The translations under genes and the position numbers were made by a program. From assembly GCF_010233585.1 (NCBI RefSeq), contig NZ_CP045997.1, positions 6,409,545-6,473,544 on the forward strand: a stretch of 64,000 bases of DNA, given 5' to 3'. This DNA comes from Spirosoma endbachense. GTDB lineage: Bacteria; Bacteroidota; Bacteroidia; Cytophagales; Spirosomataceae. Positions 8,219 to 17,849 of this stretch are shown here, in pieces. The notes below the pieces were generated by a model. That model was not told the origin of the DNA, made no database searches, and saw only the letters and a program-made list of their open reading frames with translations. How positions within the stretch are numbered: the first letter of the stretch is position 1; every line of letters begins with the position of its first letter.

Positions 8219-8836
8219 TATTCAAGTGATATTCTGTAAAAATAGTATACCCCCTTCATAAGGCTATCAATTATATTCATGGTATCCTAATTTTAATAGG
8301 ATTGGATTATGGTCGGACTGAATCAGTTAAGGCCAAAACAGAGGCTGTTGATATCAATTTCCTGGGGCGCGAAACAGCGAATTCTTTCTTTATTAGCCTA
8401 CGCAGTTATAGACTTAGTCCAGGCTGCCCCGCAACTTTTGAGATTAATCCATTACAAATTCGGATACGAATCAAACAAAAAAGTGCTCAGATTATTGAAT
8501 TTGTGCGCTTTAGCTTTGCCTTCCAGAAAAGTCGGTTCAAGTGATTGAAATTCAATAAATTACCTCTATTTCCCATTATACATACCTTTTGCTTAGCCCC
8601 AAGTTTACTAAAATTTGTAACACTATTGTTTATAATACATACATTGCAAAAAAATGTACTGATACCAGGCCGCTTTGGATGATGTCTTATTAGTATCTAG
8701 TGCTTTTTCCAGTATACCTGCCGGTAGCACCCAGGATATGTTTGTTTATGACGCCTAAATCGCGACTAAGGGATTACAAAAAAATCTTATTTTCGTTCGC
8801 TTTGCTCCACCCAAAACCGCTTATTCTAATTTTGCC
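8219..8836. other. Intergenic region, no convincing gene
   Basis: This stretch lies between the divergent M3 peptidase and LytM-like genes. It contains two overlapping short frames near 8302-8548 that look like noise and no strong hairpin. TAATTTTG sits immediately before the next ATG, too close for a normal leader unless that mRNA is nearly leaderless. Confidence 0.4.
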
Positions 8837-9775
8837 ATGATTCGCCTGCTCACACTCATCGGCCTAACCCTTTTGCTTTTCGCTAGAGCCAACGCCCAAT
8901 CGCCAGTTGAGGTATTTTATGAAAAAGATAACACAGGGGCGTATGCCTTTTACAGTCGTAATACTGCCTTCTGCCCCTACACCATAACCATTACATTCAC
9001 CGAATTGAACGGGATGCGTTCCTCAGCAACGCTACCTTACCAGACAGAGGTTAGGCCGGGGCAGCAGTCTCTTTTTAAGCTACAGCCTCAATCCAATCAA
9101 CCAAGTTCGTTTCGATATACATTTAATTTCATAAAGGGCTGTAAACGACCTAAAGCCGATACGACAATGGCTTATCTGCTGCCAGCTAGTCCGGGAAAAC
9201 GGGTCATTGTAAGCGAATTAGCTTATATCGGTAAACTCTATGCCGGTCAGGCAGAGCCCAAGGACTGGTATTCGCTGGCCATTAAAATGAATAGTGGAGA
9301 CACCGTGTTTGCGGCTCGCCGGGGAATGGTATCAGCGGTGGTCAGGGATGCCGCGCCCATCGGGACTCATCTGAGCTTTCACCGCGACGACAATAAGGTC
9401 GAGATCAATCATGCCGACTGTAGCTTTGCCACCTACACTGTTTTCCGGCCGAAAAGTATTTTTGTTGAGCCGGGTCAGTTTGTCGAAGCGGGCACCCCAC
9501 TGGGTATTGTTGGGGGTGAAAATTACGATTTTGGACCGCATGTGCGGTTTGCCGTGCATTATAATTACGAAGCTCCTGTGATCAAAAACGGTCAGCCCAC
9601 CGATCAGAAGCAGTATTGGGCCTATATACCGGTTCGATTCTGGCTCAAGGATGAGCAGAAAGCTGGACGGTTAGAGCCTCGAAAGCCATACCTGTCTGAG
9701 CATCCTGAATCTATTATTGAACAGGAAATGAGCAAACGGGAAGTGAAGAAGTGGCAAAAGAGTCACGTAAAATGA
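8837..9775 (+). CDS. Secreted M23/LytM-like protein with degenerate metal site
   Basis: The protein has a signal peptide (MIRLLTLIGLTLLLFARANA) and a C-terminal LytM/M23 beta-sheet domain, recognisable from GTPLGIVGGENYDFGPHVRF. In active M23 peptidases the equivalent of GPHVRF is PHLHF and a more N-terminal HxxxD supplies the other ligands. Here the second His is Arg and no HxxxD is seen, so zinc binding and hydrolysis are probably lost. It may be a peptidoglycan-binding or scaffolding protein, like EnvC/NlpD-type inactive LytM factors. The 312-residue length is normal for such proteins. The next small frame starts inside the stop codon. Confidence 0.75.
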   Translation: MIRLLTLIGLTLLLFARANAQSPVEVFYEKDNTGAYAFYSRNTAFCPYTITITFTELNGMRSSATLPYQTEVRPGQQSLFKLQPQSNQPSSFRYTFNFIKGCKRPKADTTMAYLLPASPGKRVIVSELAYIGKLYAGQAEPKDWYSLAIKMNSGDTVFAARRGMVSAVVRDAAPIGTHLSFHRDDNKVEINHADCSFATYTVFRPKSIFVEPGQFVEAGTPLGIVGGENYDFGPHVRFAVHYNYEAPVIKNGQPTDQKQYWAYIPVRFWLKDEQKAGRLEPRKPYLSEHPESIIEQEMSKREVKKWQKSHVK

Positions 9776-10131
9776 GGACGTGCCATCAGAGAGGACGTGC
9801 CATCAGAATAGATTCAGCGTTCTGTTGTTATCGATGTGCTAAGACGGCAAAGAGAAAGCGAGATGTGGCCGTTGTCAATCTTGACCCTACAGATGAATCA
9901 CGTAAGCAAGAAGTAGATCGCCTTTGGCATATTCTGCCCAACCAGGACCCTAAATATGCCGGAAATTATGTTATTCCGATTGCTTTTATTCTTGGCGAAG
10001 GTGGCCAAGATCGATTGAAGCCGATTTCCAATCAGGAAGACAAATTCAGCATACAGGGTTCCTATATGTTGCTCAAAGAGGTATCGGTGACAGGCTGGCT
10101 CGAATGTGAGCGAAGAGCATTGTCTAACTAA
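9772..10131 (+). CDS. Hypothetical protein, 119 aa, coupled to the LytM-like gene
   Basis: I do not recognise this protein. The ATG overlaps the TGA of the upstream gene (ATGA). The first codons run through a 17-bp direct duplication, so the N-terminal dozen residues are partly repeat-derived (RTCHQRGRA). The rest (VVNLDPTDESRKQEVDRLWH, then YVIPIAFILGEGGQDRLKP) looks like a genuine folded protein or the tail of one. No signal peptide is present. It may be a gene fragment. Confidence 0.4.
   Translation: MRTCHQRGRAIRIDSAFCCYRCAKTAKRKRDVAVVNLDPTDESRKQEVDRLWHILPNQDPKYAGNYVIPIAFILGEGGQDRLKPISNQEDKFSIQGSYMLLKEVSVTGWLECERRALSN
9774..9807. repeat. 17-bp perfect tandem duplication
   Basis: GAGGACGTGCCATCAGA occurs twice head-to-tail, starting within the stop codon of the LytM-like gene. 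It looks like a recent slippage event. Confidence 0.85.
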
Positions 10132-10341
10132 GTGCTCTTGTAAAAATCTTAGAGCAATCTCATGTTACCGCCTTTATAATTTCTGGTTTTTCTCTCATAC
10201 ATAATTCTGAATTGTCGTAACGAGAATACGAAAGAAAAGAGTGGTTAATACTGCATTTTTTGTCGTACCGAATAGCTATTCACGCTTCTAAAACGCCTTG
10301 TGCTACGGGAAGCCGTGTCAACTGAAGTCGTGACACATAGT

Positions 10342-10704
10342 TTACCATTGTTGAATAATTAAACCAAGTTGCTTATCGATTAAAGCAAATTCTTTCGCTC
10401 CCCAGGGCCTAAGTGTAATTTTATTTAGATTGGGATGAAGAAACTCAGGATAGGAAGATGTTATCTTTTGGTAAGCCTCTTCGATATCATCGGTTACTAA
10501 TCTAAATTCAGGATTATGTTCTTGAGCTAACTCCGCGTTTTCAAAAAGATTAATACGTAACCCATTTTTTTCAATCACACAAAATGGATTGCCGGTACCT
10601 AATTCATTATGTTCGATAGTAAATTCAAGACAATTGACGAATAATTTTAAAGCGTCGTTAATGTCCGTGTAAAACACATTCGGAACTATTTTAGTAAATT
10701 TCAT
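10342..10704 (-). CDS. VOC (glyoxalase/bleomycin-resistance fold) family protein
   Basis: This 120-residue single-module vicinal-oxygen-chelate protein shows FYTDINDALKLFVNCLEF at the start (the family's strand-helix-strand opening). It has PFCVIEKNGLRINLFE in the middle and LRPWGAKEFALIDKQLGL at the end, where metal-ligand positions lie. VOC proteins include lyases, dioxygenases and drug-binding proteins; which applies here cannot be said. The gene is monocistronic between intergenic gaps. Confidence 0.75.
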   Translation of the reverse strand: MKFTKIVPNVFYTDINDALKLFVNCLEFTIEHNELGTGNPFCVIEKNGLRINLFENAELAQEHNPEFRLVTDDIEEAYQKITSSYPEFLHPNLNKITLRPWGAKEFALIDKQLGLIIQQW

Positions 10705-10928
10705 AATTGCTTCTTTTTGTTTTTGTATTTATCAGGACCTGGGTTGACGTGGCTTTTCGATTGACTATATGATGCTCAGGAAAGTTCAATTTAGTTGCCT
10801 GATAGCAAGTTAATATTCTTTCTATTACTGTATTATTATGGCTAGTATGAATAAGAATTATTTATGTAAGTTGCTTATTGGCCATTTCTATATAAAACGT
10901 AGGATTATTAACTAATTATTCAACATAC

Positions 10929-11900
10929 CTATTCGCGTTTTGCTCGGGACTTAATATGGCTTTGCGCCATTCGATACACCTGTGCAATGAACTTTTCCTG
11001 ACTTGTCACAGAAAGGTTTGGGTCTAGTTTGGCCTTGGTTTCTTTTATGATTTCTGCCAATGGTTTTCCCTTTCTGTATAAGATCATAACCTGATCGCGA
11101 ATGAAAGCTAGTACGTTTCGATAGACAAGTAATTCTTTTTTGGAACACAGTGGACCATGTCCGGGAATAAACCGGGTATTATCGTCCGCACGAGCTAATA
11201 GCGTATCAACGGCTTCAATCATGCTAAAAATAGTACCTCCTGCGTCTTCATCAATCACGGGTAGGCCGTAGGTGACGAAAATATCACCAGTATGATAGAT
11301 ATCTGCCCGTTTAAAATGGGCTACTGCATCGCCATCGGTGTGGGCATTTTTGAAGTACAACAACTCAATGGTTTCATTGCCTTCATGAAATTCGGCCTTA
11401 TCGGTAAAGGTTATGGTAGGAAGTGCCTGAGCGGGATAGGGCTGTTGAACTTCGTATACGTGACCACGAATCACTTGTTTAGCCATCATGCGAAGCCGGG
11501 TGTTGGCGTGGGCGACAATCGGAATCTTTTCAGCACCAAAAGCAATATTGCCGTTGGTATGGTCGAAATGATAATGGGTATTAATAATTGCCTTGATGGG
11601 TTTAGACGTAATGGTCTGTAGGAGTTGCTTAATCCTGTTGGCAAGTACAGACCACTGATTATCGATCAGATATACTCCGTTATCGCCCACAAATACCCCA
11701 GTATTACCGGCAATTCCATTGGGCGAGATAATGTAAATATTCTCATGGATTTTGATTAGCTTTTCTGGAATACTGCCCATTGATAAGGCTAATGTATCAA
11801 TATACTGAGTGTTCTCTTTGGGTTCTCCTGCATCCTTAACCTGCGCTCTTGCTGGCAGCGTAAGAACTAACAGACAGTATAAAGCACGTAAACCTTTCAT
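10929..11900 (-). CDS. Secreted MBL-fold metallohydrolase
   Basis: This is a zinc hydrolase of the metallo-beta-lactamase fold with a signal peptide (MKGLRALYCLLVLTLPARA), so it is periplasmic. The metal motif NTHYHFDHTNGN (HxHxDH) is intact. Further ligands are visible as HTDGDAVAHF and IPGHGPLCSK. The C-terminal 80 residues are helical. The sequence resembles the cyclase/quinoprotein-relay type MBL proteins rather than a clinical B3 lactamase, because the region after the HxHxDH motif is of the general hydrolase type. The substrate is unknown. No operon partner. Confidence 0.85.
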   Translation of the reverse strand: MKGLRALYCLLVLTLPARAQVKDAGEPKENTQYIDTLALSMGSIPEKLIKIHENIYIISPNGIAGNTGVFVGDNGVYLIDNQWSVLANRIKQLLQTITSKPIKAIINTHYHFDHTNGNIAFGAEKIPIVAHANTRLRMMAKQVIRGHVYEVQQPYPAQALPTITFTDKAEFHEGNETIELLYFKNAHTDGDAVAHFKRADIYHTGDIFVTYGLPVIDEDAGGTIFSMIEAVDTLLARADDNTRFIPGHGPLCSKKELLVYRNVLAFIRDQVMILYRKGKPLAEIIKETKAKLDPNLSVTSQEKFIAQVYRMAQSHIKSRAKRE

Positions 11901-12286
11901 CTGGTTTGTGTTTTTATAAAATTTGATGAATAGATAAACTGGCCTATTCTTAAGATCGCCGATTCCTACAGTTAAGAGTACGTGAAGATAGTTAAGCAGG
12001 TAAGCATGAGGCTATGTGTATTAGTTAGTAATAAAACAGTTACACCTTTATGGCTAAATCAACTACGGTACTGAATGTCAATAAAATAAATCTGCCATGC
12101 TAACTATAAACTATTTAGCGAACGGCAATCTTAATCGTATCAGGGCTTTCGCTTCAAGCCGTGACACCGCAATCGCGGACGACGGTGGTTAACCATGACG
12201 CTCTAAAATAACCAGGGCCCGCCGTGCAGTGACACACCGCTGACGACCCTGAGCGGGGGATCCTAATTTCATTTAGCTACAAAGCC
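11901..12286. other. Intergenic region with dispersed repeat copy
   Basis: This region separates the MBL gene from the oppositely oriented PhyH gene. Its distal half is GC-rich and holds a copy of the dispersed repeat plus further imperfect palindromic sequence. No gene is seen. Confidence 0.45.
12141..12170 (-). repeat. Dispersed intergenic repeat, copy 2
   Basis: Read on the minus strand it gives GCGGTGTCACGGCTTGAAGC followed by GAAAGCCCT, which differs from the post-fecR arms at a few positions only. The conserved part is CACGGCTxxxAGCGAAAG. Confidence 0.55.
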
Positions 12287-13068
12287 ATGCTGGAAGGTTT
12301 GACTAAACAACAAATTGAACAATTTGTTCATGATGGGTTTATCCGCATCGATAACGCATTTTCTGAAGAGAATGCGCAAGAAGTGAGGGACATTCTTTGG
12401 CAAAACTTGCCCTGCGATCCTAACAACCCTGGTACCTGGACAAAACCCGTAATACGACTTGGCATGTACGCCCAGGAGCCTTTTGTTCGGGCGGCTAATA
12501 CGGACGTGCTTCATCGTGCATTTGACCAGTTAGTCGGCTTCGGAAAGTGGATTTCCTGTAAAAGTATGGGTACGTTTCCTGTCCGTTTTCCGTCAAATGA
12601 TGAGCCAGATGATACGGGCTGGCATGTAGATGCCAGTTTTCCGGGAGCTAATCCTGCCAACTATTTAGAATGGCGTATTAATGTGCGATCAAAAGGTCGT
12701 GCTTTACTCATGTTGTTTCTGTTTTCGGATAGTACGAAAGATGATGCCCCACCCGAATCCGTACGGGGTCGCATCTGGATGTCGCCCGATTACTGGCGGA
12801 AGCAGGAGAAGCAGGACTTTCTTTTATGGAACTTGCCGGTAAACTGGAGCAATTACCCCAAAGAAATGAAACAATGGCCATTGGGAAAGCAGGCACGGTT
12901 TATCTGTGTCATCCTTTTTTGGTTCATGCAGCTCAGCCTCACCGGGGCAAAGAGCCAAGATTTTTAGCCCAGCCGCCCTTATTGCTCCGTAATGAGTTGA
13001 TGATTACGGGCTCAGAAGTGGGCTACACGCCAGTAGAAGAAGCTATACGTATTGGTCTGGAAAATTAA
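12287..13068 (+). pseudogene. Phytanoyl-CoA dioxygenase (PhyH) family gene with a frameshift
   Basis: This would be a Fe(II)/2-oxoglutarate-dependent oxygenase of about 260 residues. The first frame carries GWHVDASF, the HxD iron motif, and is good as far as SDSTKDDAP. The second frame then continues TRIRTGSHLDVARLL and on to VYLCHPFLVHAAQPHRG, containing the distal His and the Arg that binds 2-oxoglutarate. The switch falls at a CCCC run (12747-12750) and is explained by one missing C. All catalytic residues survive, so this is either a very recent mutation, a sequencing error, or a slippage-regulated gene. Without repair the product is truncated and lacks the distal ligand. Confidence 0.75.
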
Positions 13069-13261
13069 TTGATTCATAAATAGCCAATTGGTGAACTGAA
13101 AATCAGTTACTTAGCTTTTGTTGATGTTAGTGAGTAGTAGAGCGTGTATAAGTCAGGTTAATCTAAAAAAGCGTATAAACGGCTTCCACTTAATAAAAGT
13201 CTTAACACATTCTTAAGGCCAGTATGTACCTTACATATTGGAAATTCAAGGCCATAAAACC

Positions 13262-13289
13262 AGGACTTTCGCTCGGAAGCACGGTCCGC
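13262..13289. repeat. Degenerate copy of the dispersed repeat
   Basis: AGGACTTTCGCTC followed by GGAAGCACGG matches the left half of the family well and the right half poorly. It lies in the gap before the TPR gene. Confidence 0.3.
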
Positions 13290-13340
13290 CGTTGCGGCCA
13301 GCACTAGTTAGTAAGGCTATATTCATAAAATCAGGCTAGT

Positions 13341-15044
13341 ATGAAGCGTCGAAAAACAGTCCGGATAACTTTAGTTGCTGTCCTTTTAACGACCTTATTT
13401 GTCTTTAATTCAGCGCGTAGACCAGTTCTGGAACGTAATAATAGTATAGTGCTTTGCGGATCTGGGTCCGATGGTATCGTCAATCCGATGGAAAACGGCA
13501 AGTTCATGGTTCCACTACCGGGTTGGGGAAATTATTCCTACAAGATTTCGACGACTACCGATAGTGCGCAGTTCTATTTTGATCAGGGCCTGACGATGTA
13601 TTACAGCTACCATATGAAGGAAGCTATGGCTTCTTTTAAAGAAGTGTCCCGTCAGGATCCCAATTGTTCAATGGCGTGGTGGGGGCAGGCATTGGCGGGC
13701 GGGCCTTATTATAATGCGGCTCATACCTACACCGTTCCGCCAGGCATGCCCGCTATTCTGACACGCATGAACGAACTCGCCGATCGCGCCAGTCCGAAAG
13801 AGAAAAGGCTGATTCAGGTGATGAATACCCGCTATTCGTCTGATCCGGCCGATGCCAACCGGAAAGAACTCAATCAGGCTTATGCGTCAGCAACCAAACA
13901 GTTAGTAGCCGAATTTGACGATCCGGATATTAAAATGCTCTATGTGGACGCCATCATGTTGATCCATGCCTGGGATTTTTGGACTAGCGATGGTAAGCCT
14001 AAGGCCTGGACTCAGGAAGTAGTAGACATTAGTGAAAATGTGCTTAAAAAATACCCGGATCATCCGGCCGCTCTACATTATCATATCCACCTGACCGAGG
14101 CATCTAAAAATCCACAGGTGGCCCTGGCCAATGCCGATAAACTAAAAAACCAGCTTCCGGGGGTTGCACATATGGTTCACATGGCGAGTCATGAATACCA
14201 GCGGAATGGGCTTTTTGCCGAAGGAGTGATTGTCAATGACAAGGCAGATGTCAATCTGTTAAAGTATGATTCGCTGGCAGCAAATCTTGGCCTGGTGAAA
14301 CATTCACCGCATTATTTTGCGGTACAAACCTATTGTGCCTTGAGCGGGGGTATGTACGAAACCGGTCTAAGGGATGCCCTCCGGTGTCGCAAATCAGTCT
14401 CTCCTGTCGCCGGGAATACCTACGATCAATATCTGTATATGCTGCCATCGCTAACGCTGGTCAGACTAGGTAAATGGAATGAGATTTTAGCGTCGGAGAA
14501 GCCAGCCGGAGACTGGGGTTATGCAACCCTTCTCGATCATTTCTCACGGGGAATGGCTCTGGTGGGTACCGGAAAAATCGCTGAAGCCCAGCAAGAGCAG
14601 CAACTTCTTGTTGACGGATTAAAAGACCCCATTCTTGAAAAGCGACGTATTCCTTTCAATGCCCCGCTTCCAGTGGCCCAAATTGCTAATCATATTTTGG
14701 AAGCCTCCATCCTTTTTGCCGACAAAAAATATGAGCAGGCTGTCGTAAGCCTGAATAAAGCGATCAGCCTGGAAGATCAACTAATCTACACGGAGCCTAG
14801 TGACTGGCCTTTACCAGCCCGGCAATTTTTAGGTGCTTACTGGCTTGGCATGAAAAAGGCAAGAGAAGCTGAAGAAGTATACCGCCAGGATCTGGTTCAT
14901 CATCCCGGTAATGGCTGGTCTTTAGTAGGCCTTCACAAAGCCCTTAGCCTTCAGGGTAAGAGCGCTGAACTGCCGCAGATTGAAGCCAGTTACCGATCAG
15001 CCTTTTCGAAAGCTGAGCATATTCCCACTTCTTCGGTTTACTAA
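13341..15044 (+). CDS. Exported tetratricopeptide-repeat protein
   Basis: This 567-residue protein has an N-terminal signal or anchor (ITLVAVLLTTLFVFNSA). Degenerate TPR helices start with AQFYFDQGLTMYYSYHMKEA and continue through DPNCSMAWWGQALAGGPYYN to the end. The WWGQALAGGPYYN block is typical of a family of TPR proteins in Bacteroidota and Acidobacteria of unknown role. C-terminal repeats such as FADKKYEQAVVSLNKAISLE look canonical. It probably acts as a periplasmic protein-protein scaffold. Monocistronic; no terminator hairpin was seen before the convergent gene. Confidence 0.8.
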   Translation: MKRRKTVRITLVAVLLTTLFVFNSARRPVLERNNSIVLCGSGSDGIVNPMENGKFMVPLPGWGNYSYKISTTTDSAQFYFDQGLTMYYSYHMKEAMASFKEVSRQDPNCSMAWWGQALAGGPYYNAAHTYTVPPGMPAILTRMNELADRASPKEKRLIQVMNTRYSSDPADANRKELNQAYASATKQLVAEFDDPDIKMLYVDAIMLIHAWDFWTSDGKPKAWTQEVVDISENVLKKYPDHPAALHYHIHLTEASKNPQVALANADKLKNQLPGVAHMVHMASHEYQRNGLFAEGVIVNDKADVNLLKYDSLAANLGLVKHSPHYFAVQTYCALSGGMYETGLRDALRCRKSVSPVAGNTYDQYLYMLPSLTLVRLGKWNEILASEKPAGDWGYATLLDHFSRGMALVGTGKIAEAQQEQQLLVDGLKDPILEKRRIPFNAPLPVAQIANHILEASILFADKKYEQAVVSLNKAISLEDQLIYTEPSDWPLPARQFLGAYWLGMKKAREAEEVYRQDLVHHPGNGWSLVGLHKALSLQGKSAELPQIEASYRSAFSKAEHIPTSSVY

Positions 15045-15138
15045 GTCGTTTCTACACTTTTTTCTTTATATATCATTGAATATTAGATAATTATATGGTA
15101 AAAGTATACGTCTGGTTTTAAGTCAGGCTTTGATCATA

Positions 15139-16245
15139 TTACCTGGGAGAAAGCTGGATAACCACACGTCTGCTGATTGTTTTTACGGCCTCTGAAGCTT
15201 CTGCCGATGCCTTTGTATCGGGGCCTTCCCAACTGGCCTTAATCTGGTTAGCAGGGACACCGCGCTCTTTTAAATAATTCTCCACTGCTTTTGCCCGGTA
15301 CTCCGCTAGAACCAGATTCAATTCGCGTTTTCCTACATTGTCCGTGTAACCAGTCACCGTTGCTACCAGGTTTGGCTGCTTTACCAATCGATGCGCTAGT
15401 GAATCCAACGCTACTTTGACCCCCGGCCGTAGTATATGACTGCTTTGATCGAAATAGAGAATATTAATGCTTAAAGCGAGTTCAGTTGCGGTGTATGTGT
15501 TGGGTGCGGCCTCATTTAATGTACTTACTTCAGCAGGCTTCATGGCCTTAACCGCCTTAAACGTAGCACCCGGCCTGACGGTCATTTTTTCGCTGAGAAA
15601 CAAACGATTATCGAGCGTTGATATGGTGGTTATATAGTCATCGGGCGCAATTGGAAACGATCGGCTTATCGGCGATTTATAGGCAATAGTCGCCTGCAAA
15701 TGACTCGATGGTTTAGTCAGACTGGTTAAGTGATACTTTATCGTCAGGCTATCAGGCATGGAAAAAAATAGAGCCAGTAGAGCGCCTTTGTCGGGAGGTA
15801 TCGGTGGTGAGCCTATTTTGGCCATAGCTGTTAAATTGCCTATATTAAACCGAGCCTTTGGTGGAATGTCCGTTGTAAAATGAACAGGTATGGTAACCGG
15901 TTGATACCCTTTCATCTCAATAGTTAAGTGAGTGGCAGAGGTAGGCAGTAAAACATCAAAATCACCTGATGGCTGGCATTCCGCTAGTTTCGAACGACCT
16001 TGCTGAGTCACCGCGACAAGGCTGGCTTTCAAGCCAAGCGCTGTAGCATAATCATGACAACGTCCGAAAACGTGATAGGAAGCCGTTGTCGATTTGGCCT
16101 GTGCTTGAGCCTGGGCTACGACGAACAGGCAGGCGATGAAGCCCAGGAAACACCAGAGCGATCTCCATCTGGTTTTGGCACTAACCACAGGCATGAACGT
16201 TTTAAACGGCACGATTAGCCGAAGGTCTACATTAGAAACGGTCAT
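15139..16245 (-). CDS. OmpA family protein (C-terminal peptidoglycan-binding domain)
   Basis: The last 120 residues are an OmpA-like domain: LNILYFDQSSHILRPG, then VTGYTDNVGKRELNLVLAEY and RAKAVENYLKERGV, which contain the Asp and Arg that bind diaminopimelate. A hydrophobic signal (CFLGFIACLFVVAQAQAQA) precedes the mature part. If translation starts at Met18 the signal peptide has ordinary length, so that start (16194) is quite possible. The middle 200 residues are beta-rich and unassigned. Likely an outer-membrane-associated or periplasmic protein tethering the envelope to peptidoglycan. Confidence 0.85.
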   Translation of the reverse strand: MTVSNVDLRLIVPFKTFMPVVSAKTRWRSLWCFLGFIACLFVVAQAQAQAKSTTASYHVFGRCHDYATALGLKASLVAVTQQGRSKLAECQPSGDFDVLLPTSATHLTIEMKGYQPVTIPVHFTTDIPPKARFNIGNLTAMAKIGSPPIPPDKGALLALFFSMPDSLTIKYHLTSLTKPSSHLQATIAYKSPISRSFPIAPDDYITTISTLDNRLFLSEKMTVRPGATFKAVKAMKPAEVSTLNEAAPNTYTATELALSINILYFDQSSHILRPGVKVALDSLAHRLVKQPNLVATVTGYTDNVGKRELNLVLAEYRAKAVENYLKERGVPANQIKASWEGPDTKASAEASEAVKTISRRVVIQLSPR

Positions 16246-16463
16246 ACAAGTTTATACTCCAGGAAAATATGGAGAATAATAATCAGTAGCACGAGGTAAT
16301 TCAAACGCGGGGTCCGCGTTGCACTTGCCAATGAACTACTCAATGATCCGTGAATAAGTTTATACTGTTTCATTTGCCATCCGGAAGCACAACCGCACCA
16401 GTGGCCGATAGATTTCCTTAACGAATTGATCAGCGATCAATTCTGTCCTATCCGGGAGGGGTA

Positions 16464-17597
16464 CTACTCAAATTTGCCAGGCTTTTGAAAAATATAACTA
16501 TTCTGCTTTGGTAAGATTTTATCTAACCAATTCATATTCTGAATTGTCAGGCTGGCAGTCCCATTTTTGAGAGAATCAAACGAAATGCCGGGTTGTCGAA
16601 TGAGTAATTCACGACTGGCTAATGGCTCGCCCAGACTACTAGCCCTAAAATCGTAGGTCGTGCAAACGCAGATTAGCGTATCCGTTCGAAGCCAATCGTG
16701 GTTTTCACCCCATATGCCACAATTGAAATGCCGATAACCAATGGCATCTTTTCGGCCATTCCCATTTTGGTAAACACTCATGAAAAAATGGAGCTGGGGA
16801 ATAGCGCCATCGATAAATTCAATCCAGCCGGCGAATTCCATGGCTTTCCAGTAGCGTTCGAAAGTGAGATAACCGTCTTTATCAGATGCTATAGCCCAGG
16901 CTATCCGATTGAAAATATAGTCATCCGTTTTTCCCCGGGCTTCATACGTACGATTGTAGCTGTACCAATTACCTATGACGCCTTTGGCCAACGTAGAAAT
17001 ATGCGCTCTTTTTCGAATGATGTGCCCTTTGGGAATGGCGGAGGGCTGTTTAGTGAATAATAGCCAACTTAGTATCACCAGCATACCAACCGTTCCGATA
17101 GCAATCACTTTCAGCCAACGTACGTGAATCCAGAGACGTTGATTGATTGCCGTCAGGCTTTGAATGGTTCGTGCCGCGTCAGCATCAGCTTTTTCTTTTT
17201 CATTTTGTACTGAATTCAGGTCTGACTCATAGACATTTTTATACGCGTTAAAATCGGGATAACCCAGCGTTTTTGCCAGTGCCAGAAAGAACTCTGGATT
17301 GGCATTAATATCGGCCTTTTTCTTAATGAGATTATCATAATGATTCCGGTAATTGCTTCCACTGAATCGGTGTCCTGTTTTCAGGGCGACATAGTCCGGC
17401 AACCGATTTTTACCGAGGTAGGGGCTAAATTTGGCCCATATTTCCTCCCCTTTGGCATTGCGCATGTTACCCAACACCTGATTCATGGGAGCAGGTGGGT
17501 TCTCAGGACCATTGAATTCCAGCTCTAATTCTTCCCGAAAATACTGGCGCAGGACTTCGTTCCACAATTTTTCAAATAGCAGGCGGTCGGTAACCAT
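16464..17597 (-). CDS. Hypothetical single-pass membrane protein, 377 aa
   Basis: I do not recognise the family. The first 140 residues are charged and helical (WNEVLRQYFREELELEFNG; NHYDNLIKKKADINANPEFF) and should be cytoplasmic. A short coiled region leads to one transmembrane helix (VIAIGTVGMLVILSWLLF). About 190 residues then lie on the other side, with several Trp and Tyr residues and a WGENHDWLRTD segment. The N-terminal part could be a signalling or effector-associated domain and the C-terminal part a ligand-binding one. Monocistronic. Confidence 0.6.
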   Translation of the reverse strand: MVTDRLLFEKLWNEVLRQYFREELELEFNGPENPPAPMNQVLGNMRNAKGEEIWAKFSPYLGKNRLPDYVALKTGHRFSGSNYRNHYDNLIKKKADINANPEFFLALAKTLGYPDFNAYKNVYESDLNSVQNEKEKADADAARTIQSLTAINQRLWIHVRWLKVIAIGTVGMLVILSWLLFTKQPSAIPKGHIIRKRAHISTLAKGVIGNWYSYNRTYEARGKTDDYIFNRIAWAIASDKDGYLTFERYWKAMEFAGWIEFIDGAIPQLHFFMSVYQNGNGRKDAIGYRHFNCGIWGENHDWLRTDTLICVCTTYDFRASSLGEPLASRELLIRQPGISFDSLKNGTASLTIQNMNWLDKILPKQNSYIFQKPGKFE

Positions 17598-17849
17598 AAA
17601 ACAAATTAAATGAATCGCTACGGCCGATAAGAAAGCGCCAAAATAGAGGGACTACACACGTTGTTATCGACAAAAACAGCTGTGTAAGTCTGTGTAAGCA
17701 TCGCTGCACACAACTAAATAAAGGTGCAACCTTGACTTTACAATCAAAAATAATGGAAATTTCATACCGAAACGGCAGAAGGCCATCCCAGGCTTTGTGG
17801 CGATAGCTGCAGCCTTTCAATTACTCAGACCAGTTAAACACGTTCGACA

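Noticed and set aside
8302..8548. Two overlapping plus-strand frames of about 80 residues
   Set aside because: They share the same DNA in different frames, have no recognisable motif, and no promoter or ribosome-binding evidence decides between them.
17598..17849. GTGTAAG repeats considered as a defined operator
   Set aside because: The copies are few and irregularly spaced, so no clear site could be defined.
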